From a virus, in the IMG/VR virus record IMGVR_UViG_3300022542_000121, positions 1 to 24,731 of that record: a DNA stretch of 24,731 bases; one strand, written 5' to 3'. The notes under the pieces were generated by a model. It did no database searches and was not told where the DNA came from. It worked only from the letters and a program-made list of their open reading frames with translations. The first letter of the stretch is position 1. Every line of letters begins with the position of its first letter. Of this stretch, positions 22,318 to 24,731 are shown piece after piece. Position numbers and translations under genes: made by a program.

Positions 22318-22989
22318 ATGTCAACACAAGATAAAGAAAACAGAATTATCGATAAGATTAGAAAGCTATTTGCACTAGCCAATGACAAAGGTGCAACTGG
22401 TGCAGAATCAGAGAATGCATTAAGAATGGCTAATGCTATGTTATCCAAGCACTCACTTGAAATGAGCCAACTGACAGGCCACGATGAAACAGTGTTCTGT
22501 ACATTTGCTGAGTACAACCTCAAGACTCCCGGTAGTATGACAATCATTGGAGCAATCAGTAGATTCTATAACTGCCGTATTATCTTTGACTATAACTGGC
22601 CTGAACCAAAATCTCTAATCATTGGTACTGGCGCCAACAGAATGACAGCCACCATTGTTATCGACCAGTTGATTGACCAGATTAAGAAAGAGTGTAAAGG
22701 TGAGAATGCCGCATTTAAACAAGGGGCAGCAGATGGCCTCGCAGAAGTATGTAGAAGAATCACTACTGAACGTAACAAGGATACCACAGAGATACTGCCG
22801 GGTACTGGCCTAATGGTCATAGACCAGAAGAAGCAGCAGTTGGCCGCAGCAAGTGCATTTGTAGATGCAAACTTTGCAAACCTCAAGAATACCAAGAGAA
22901 AGAAAGGTAGCGCTGAGGGTAGAGCATACGGACAAGGACTAAACCCCGGTGCTAGAGTTGGTGGTGAAGGTCAACGGAGGCTAACATGA
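22318..22989 (+). CDS. DUF2786 domain protein
   Basis: A 223-residue protein. Residues about 6-50 (IIDKIRKLFALANDKGATGA, then ENALRMANAMLSKHSLEM) match the DUF2786 pattern: a helical domain found in many phage and bacterial proteins with no proven function. Residues 60-180 hold the usual following region (GAISRFYNCRIIFDYNWPEP, then IIGTGANRMTATIVIDQLID), which I associate with DUF7168. The C-terminus is basic and Gly-rich (NTKRKKGSAEGRAYGQGLNP), possibly nucleic-acid binding. AGGTGA lies ahead of the ATG. The family call is good; the role is unknown. Confidence 0.82.
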   Translation: MSTQDKENRIIDKIRKLFALANDKGATGAESENALRMANAMLSKHSLEMSQLTGHDETVFCTFAEYNLKTPGSMTIIGAISRFYNCRIIFDYNWPEPKSLIIGTGANRMTATIVIDQLIDQIKKECKGENAAFKQGAADGLAEVCRRITTERNKDTTEILPGTGLMVIDQKKQQLAAASAFVDANFANLKNTKRKKGSAEGRAYGQGLNPGARVGGEGQRRLT

Positions 22990-23150
22990 TAATGGAGATA
23001 CCGGTTATTATCAGTAGAACAAGCGAAGGGAATTGTAATGAATGCATGTTCGCCAGAGCAGGTGTATGTTTATTGTTTAACAAAGAGATTGCTATCGACA
23101 ATAAGAATTCATATGTTACCTGTCCATCATGTGACGATGTAGCCACTTAG
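22986..23150 (+). CDS. 54-aa Cys-rich zinc-binding-like protein
   Basis: Starts in an ATGA overlap with the DUF2786 gene, with GGAGG five bases upstream. Cysteines 17, 20, 28, 46 and 49 (GNCNECMFARAGVC, then VTCPSCD) form two Cys-x2-Cys pairs, a zinc-ribbon layout. Another in-frame ATG two codons on is possible. It is the last gene before the operon terminator. The function is unknown. Confidence 0.7.
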   Translation: MIMEIPVIISRTSEGNCNECMFARAGVCLLFNKEIAIDNKNSYVTCPSCDDVAT

Positions 23151-23170
23151 TTTAAAACAGTTTCACCTTT

Positions 23171-23196
23171 GGGGAGGCTTCGGCCTCTCCTTTTTT
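23171..23196 (+). terminator. Terminator of the early operon
   Basis: GGGGAGGC, TTCG tetraloop, GCCTCTCC (one G-U pair), then TTTTTT. The cTTCGg-type loop makes it very stable. Confidence 0.95.
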
Positions 23197-23228
23197 ATAT
23201 CTCCAAATACCCACCATGTGCATAGCAA

Positions 23229-23421
23229 TTATAGATATTTATGTCGCTCTAAGTATTTTAATATCTCAGAATCCATTAATGGTAGTGCAAGCATATCTTC
23301 TATTAGCTCATTTGCTTTTTTCTACTTTCATCATTCTTTTTCTCTTTGTGTCGATTAAATGAATAACTGTGAACCCTTCTGATTTTAGAAAAGATAGCGC
23401 TGCTTGTTCTTCTAACGTCAT
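23229..23421 (-). pseudogene. Small gene apparently frameshifted in an A run
   Basis: The frame from ATG 23421, with AAGGA nine bases upstream, encodes 37 residues (LEEQAALSFLKSEGFTVIHL, then DTKRKRMMKVEKSK) and stops at TGA 23308-23310. Just before the stop is a run of six A on the complement (23316-23321). If one A were missing, the frame would continue as ANELIEDMLALPLMDSEILK and stop at 23229-23231, giving a 63-residue protein. The continued frame has no good start of its own. Either the short form is real, the gene is inactivated, or the base is an assembly error. Function unknown. Confidence 0.5.
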
Positions 23422-23595
23422 ATTTATATATCCTTGATTATTGTTTGTAAGCTCCTGAGAGCTTGTGTAAGATGGTTTTATGATTTAAAGCCACTCCCAT
23501 ACTATGTAAGCTCTTATAGGGTGCTGTACCCTGTTTAAAATTTGTCTGCCTTGATTTTAATAGTTATGTTTATAAAAATAATTAAACTATAGAAA
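23422..23595. other. Intergenic region with TGTAAG repeats
   Basis: TGTAAGCTC occurs at 23446-23454 and 23505-23513, with TGTAAG again at 23465-23470. There are short palindromes AAGCTC-CTGA-GAGCTT (23449-23464) and AGGGT/ACCCT nearby. A 20-codon frame (23438-23500, complement) is open here but not convincing. No promoter stands out. Confidence 0.5.
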
Positions 23596-23778
23596 TCATG
23601 TCGTTTTTGACCCAACACTTTTCGATGATGTATAGCTAGGATGGAGAATGACGACTAAACCCGAGAGCTTGGATATATCATCATCAACAGTTACTTTATG
23701 GACTGACACTGGCATTTCTTTATTTTCAGCCACTTCAATCGCTTTTTTAATTCTTTTAATCAGTGAATCGTAACTCAT
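23596..23778 (-). CDS. 60-aa hypothetical protein
   Basis: A basic small protein (SYDSLIKRIKKAIEVAENKE, then VHKVTVDDDISKLSGLVVIL). It starts in a TAATG overlap with the upstream gene, which supports translation. The helix-strand layout suggests a compact domain, with no motif recognised. Confidence 0.58.
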   Translation of the reverse strand: MSYDSLIKRIKKAIEVAENKEMPVSVHKVTVDDDISKLSGLVVILHPSYTSSKSVGSKTT

Positions 23779-24371
23779 TACTTATTCTCAATCTTCTCAA
23801 GTGTTGCCAAAAGTTTAGGCAACTGTTGTAAGTTGAACCCAGATGATATTAACGCCATATATTCCTTGGCATCAGCTATTGTGATGTTACCTTGTGATAC
23901 GCTTGTTAGCACTTGATTTATTTGGTCATCGATAGTCTTGCCTTTCAAATCCATCATAGGCGCAGGATTATCAGTTCTGCTAATTATTTCTTTTATGACG
24001 CCCCAAATTTCTCTTTTAGCCCAAGATTCGTTATCTGTGTCTTTAGTAGTATTTTTCTTCTTCCCATTTGCCAGCGCAATCATTTCATCAATTAAGGGAG
24101 CAGCGCCTTCCAAGAAGTTTTTCTTCATCTTAACGGGGTCAGACATAAGTTCAGCATGTTTGGCGGCTTTAAGTTTTTGTAATGAGATGTACTCGGAGTC
24201 AGAGAAATCAGATTTCTGAATATCTGTTAATTCTTCCCAGTATAACGCTGCCAGTACCTTCTTGTCGCAGACATCAAGATTTCCCCATTCACTTAACCAA
24301 TGTCGCTCCCACATGAGGTATATTTTGTTATCTCCTGTTCCGAGGTTGATTCCTGTTTTTTTATCTGTCAT
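23778..24371 (-). CDS. Candidate terminase small subunit or related phage protein
   Basis: I start at ATG 24369-24371 (197 residues). A TTG twelve codons earlier is open but has no ribosome site, and the ATG itself has only a weak one. After an N-terminal segment (LMWERHWLSEWGNLDVCDKK) and a middle helical region, the C-terminus (IDDQINQVLTSVSQGNITIA, then AKEYMALISSGFNLQQLPKL) resembles the tail of small terminase or DUF5681-type proteins. Small terminases recognise the packaging site; one is missing next to terL. It could equally be another regulatory protein. No clear helix-turn-helix is visible, so the call is tentative. Confidence 0.4.
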   Translation of the reverse strand: MTDKKTGINLGTGDNKIYLMWERHWLSEWGNLDVCDKKVLAALYWEELTDIQKSDFSDSEYISLQKLKAAKHAELMSDPVKMKKNFLEGAAPLIDEMIALANGKKKNTTKDTDNESWAKREIWGVIKEIISRTDNPAPMMDLKGKTIDDQINQVLTSVSQGNITIADAKEYMALISSGFNLQQLPKLLATLEKIENK

Positions 24372-24731
24372 GCCCGTTTCTCGCTTGTTATTGTCGCTTA
24401 TTGTCAAAATTTACCCGATTAGGGGTCTAAGTCCAAAGGTGTACCCAAGGTGTACACAAAAAATGGTGAAGAATGGTAAAAGGTAACCTAAAGGTAACCC
24501 GAAAGTTACGGTCTAAGTTGTTGTTTTTATTACATATTGTCAAAAGGTGTACCTCTTAATAGTGATTTGAACATAATTAGCATACCAGACGCTTTTATTT
24601 TTTTTTATGTTAATCGGGGATTAGCACAATAGGCGGCCGCCGGGTTACCTTTTTGGAAAACCGGGTTACCTTTATTTTTTCTATCTGAATATCAACAACT
24701 TGCAGCACATTCATTAAGGTTACCTTTAGGG
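24372..24731. other. Right-end region with GGTTACC and GGTGTACC repeats
   Basis: 360 bases with no convincing gene. AAGGTGTAC-type sites lie at 24435-24446, 24446-24457 and 24542-24553; AAAGGTAACC sites at 24479-24488 and 24490-24499; and the reverse, GGTTACCTTT, at 24643-24652, 24664-24673 and 24718-24727. A GC-rich palindrome containing a NotI site lies at 24632-24641. It resembles a cluster of protein-binding sites. Confidence 0.6.

Noticed and set aside
23438-23500. 20-codon frame upstream of the frameshifted gene (complement)
   Set aside because: Possible start and stop are present, but the ribosome site is weak and the length too short to judge without conservation.
24372-24407. TTG start for the small terminase candidate
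   Set aside because: No ribosome site precedes it, and the first twelve residues have no recognisable pattern; the ATG at 24371 is the simpler choice.
24610-24731. Leftward open frame entering from the right edge and ending at TAA
   Set aside because: It is only about 40 codons, its Lys-Val-Thr repeats are the GGTAACC DNA repeats, and the same repeats occur outside it in non-coding sequence. It could be the end of a gene beyond the window, but I cannot support that.

Overview
The window is phage DNA. It is about 25 kb of an AT-rich tailed phage (or prophage) whose long leftward operon encodes head, connector and tail proteins with siphovirus character: a single tail-tube protein, a G/GT-type frameshifting chaperone pair and a tape measure, with no sheath seen. 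Recognisable sigma70-like promoters, AGGA/GGAG ribosome sites and tight TAATG or ATGA gene overlaps suggest a Gram-negative, probably proteobacterial host. I cannot name the host or a specific related phage. No integrase, lysis gene, tRNA, CRISPR array or insertion sequence was seen.

Layout. From about 18.6 kb down to base 1, everything is on the minus strand as one late region. It starts from a near-consensus promoter (18593-18621). First come small uncharacterised genes, a DUF6527 protein, a 46-residue zinc-finger protein and a RusA resolvase. Then follow the large terminase, a DUF4055-type portal and a scaffold protein. The major capsid gene has its own promoter (12931-12960), buried in a large inverted repeat. 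Next are decoration or fibre-like proteins, including a beta-helix protein with thirteen 22-residue repeats, then connector, closure and terminator proteins, the tail tube, the frameshifting chaperone pair and the tape measure, which runs off the left edge. Intrinsic terminators after the capsid, acidic-protein and tail-tube genes probably set protein dosage within this operon.

From 18.7 to 21.0 kb lies the control region. Two distantly related proteins (173 and 190 aa) are transcribed away from each other across a 616-base intergenic region with several direct repeats and tandem promoters. An 83-base stretch of pure A/T lies just to the left. From 20.9 to 23.2 kb is a rightward operon of six small genes behind an operator-like palindrome that surrounds its -10 box. 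Most have no known function; they include two Cys-rich proteins, a DUF7659-like protein and a DUF2786 protein. It ends at a strong terminator.

From 23.2 to 24.4 kb are leftward genes: a candidate small terminase, a 60-aa protein and a small gene apparently broken by a frameshift in an A run. The right end (24.4-24.7 kb) is a cluster of GGTTACC and GGTGTACC repeats that looks like a regulatory or origin site.

All homology calls are from recognition by eye; no database search was possible.
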